Origin: Nemertoderma westbladi
Lineage: Eukaryota > Xenacoelomorpha > Nemertodermatida > Nemertodermatidae
Assembly (NCBI GenBank): GCA_032718475.1
Contig: JAUCBJ010002874.1
Span: 1-64,000, forward strand
DNA length: 64,000 bases
Reading direction: 5' to 3'
Within the stretch, counting starts at the first letter, position 1. Every line of letters begins with the position of its first letter. Both the position numbers and the translations under genes were made by a program. Below the pieces are notes generated by a model. The model worked only from the letters and a program-made list of their open reading frames with translations. It made no database searches and was not told where the DNA came from. Below are positions 63,601 to 64,000 of the stretch, one piece after another.

Positions 63601-64000
63601 ATAGTAAATGTATGGAGTAGGGAAAGAACGTAGAGGCATTCATAGTAAATGAGTAGGGGGAGAACGTAGAGGCATTCATAGTAAATGTATGGAGTAGGGA
63701 AAGAACGTAGAGGCATTCATAGTAAATGAGTAGGGGGAGAACGTAGAGGCATTCATAGTAAATGTATGGAGTAGGGAAAGAACGTAGAGGCATTCATAGT
63801 AAATGAGTAGGGGGAGAACGTAGAGGCATTCATAGTAAATGAGTAGGGAAAGAACGTAGAGGCATTCATAGTAAATGTATGGAGGAGGGAAAGAACGTAG
63901 AGGCATTCATAGTAAATGTATGGAGTAGGGAAAGAACGTAGAGGCATTCATAGTAAATGAGGAGGGAGAGAACGTAGAGGCATTCATAGTAAATGAGTAG

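Larger units (their letters stand above)
2860..64000 (+). repeat. Minisatellite array, 36/41/44-bp monomers, at least 61 kb, continuing past the right edge
   Basis: Every stretch I read from here to the end is a head-to-tail copy of one monomer. The shared core is GAGGCATTCATAGTAAAT, preceded by a purine-rich part (GGAGTAGGGAAAGAACGTA and variants). The 41-bp form carries GTATG at its start, the 36-bp form lacks it, and the 44-bp form gains 3 bp (AAGAAGAAC or ATGAAGAAC). Frequent point variants are GAGTAGGG/GAGGAGGG/GAAGG, GGGAAAG/GGGAGAG/GGGAATG/GGGGGAG and GAACG/GATCG/GAGCG. The common 41-mer has 13 G and 3 C on the + strand (39% GC, strong G skew) and one CpG. I estimate about 1,500 monomers. 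All monomers point the same way and no transposon or gene is inserted. ORFs over the array are artefacts (see findings). The role is unknown; centromeric, subtelomeric or other heterochromatin is possible. Confidence 0.99.

Noticed and set aside
2860-64000. CRISPR array, because of regular short repeats
   Set aside because: There are no unique spacers. The whole period is repeated, the scale is 61 kb, and the neighbour is a eukaryotic LINE.
2860-64000. Telomeric repeat
   Set aside because: The monomer contains no tandem TTAGG, TTAGGG or TTTAGGG. The GGAGTAGGG words are part of a 36-44-bp unit. A subtelomeric location remains possible but is not shown.
2860-64000. CENP-B box in the monomer
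   Set aside because: I could not match the core pattern of the known box (TTCG..A..CGGG type) on either strand.
2860-64000. Hairpin in the monomer core (CATT paired with AATG)
   Set aside because: The stem is only four base pairs with a seven-base loop, too weak to call a structured element.

Overview
The window looks like animal nuclear DNA, at the point where a non-LTR (LINE-type) retrotransposon meets a very large minisatellite. The evidence is a eukaryote-style reverse-transcriptase ORF ending in a zinc knuckle, an AT-rich 3' UTR with homopolymers, a (TACA)n microsatellite, and then more than 61 kb of pure tandem repeat. I see no prokaryotic genes, CRISPR, tRNA or rRNA. The sequence alone does not identify the species.

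Layout. 1-2201: the 3' part of a LINE ORF2 on the + strand. The frame is open to the left edge, so the endonuclease and the 5' end lie outside the window. 2202-2839: AT-rich 3' UTR or flank with a T32 run, a C22 run and an imperfect internal direct duplication. 2840-2859: (TACA)5, which abuts the array and may be the LINE's 3' tail. 2860-64000 (and beyond): roughly 1,500 head-to-tail monomers (estimate from length), all in one orientation. I saw no inserted foreign sequence.

The monomer has three main lengths. 41 bp is the most common over most of the array. 36 bp lacks a 5-bp GTATG segment. 44 bp has a 3-bp insertion giving AAGAAGAAC or ATGAAGAAC. All share a core, GAGGCATTCATAGTAAAT. Lengths and private point variants are not randomly mixed. 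The array is a patchwork of domains: 36-bp-rich at about 2.96-8.6, 10.2-16.4, 47.4-50.9 and 53.6-64 kb; 41/44-bp-rich at about 8.6-10.2, 16.4-36.6 and 40.4-47.3 kb. Short higher-order repeats (113, 129, 190, 303 bp) and large tandem segmental duplications (offsets 612, 1066, 1278, 1879, 2368 and 3699-3945 bp) are nested in it. This looks like repeated unequal exchange or replication slippage with local homogenisation.

The only real coding sequence is the LINE ORF. The many minus-strand ORFs over the array (peptides such as MPLRSF.., IYYECLYVLSLL, FTMNASTFSPYS) are produced by monomer arithmetic. A typical one spans three long monomers plus k 36-bp monomers, so its length is 123+36k bp, or 3 bp more for each 44-bp monomer. 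I do not annotate them as genes. I found no new protein system. What is unusual is the size, purity and nested history of the array and its junction with an apparently intact LINE. All array boundaries were read by eye and are good to about one monomer.
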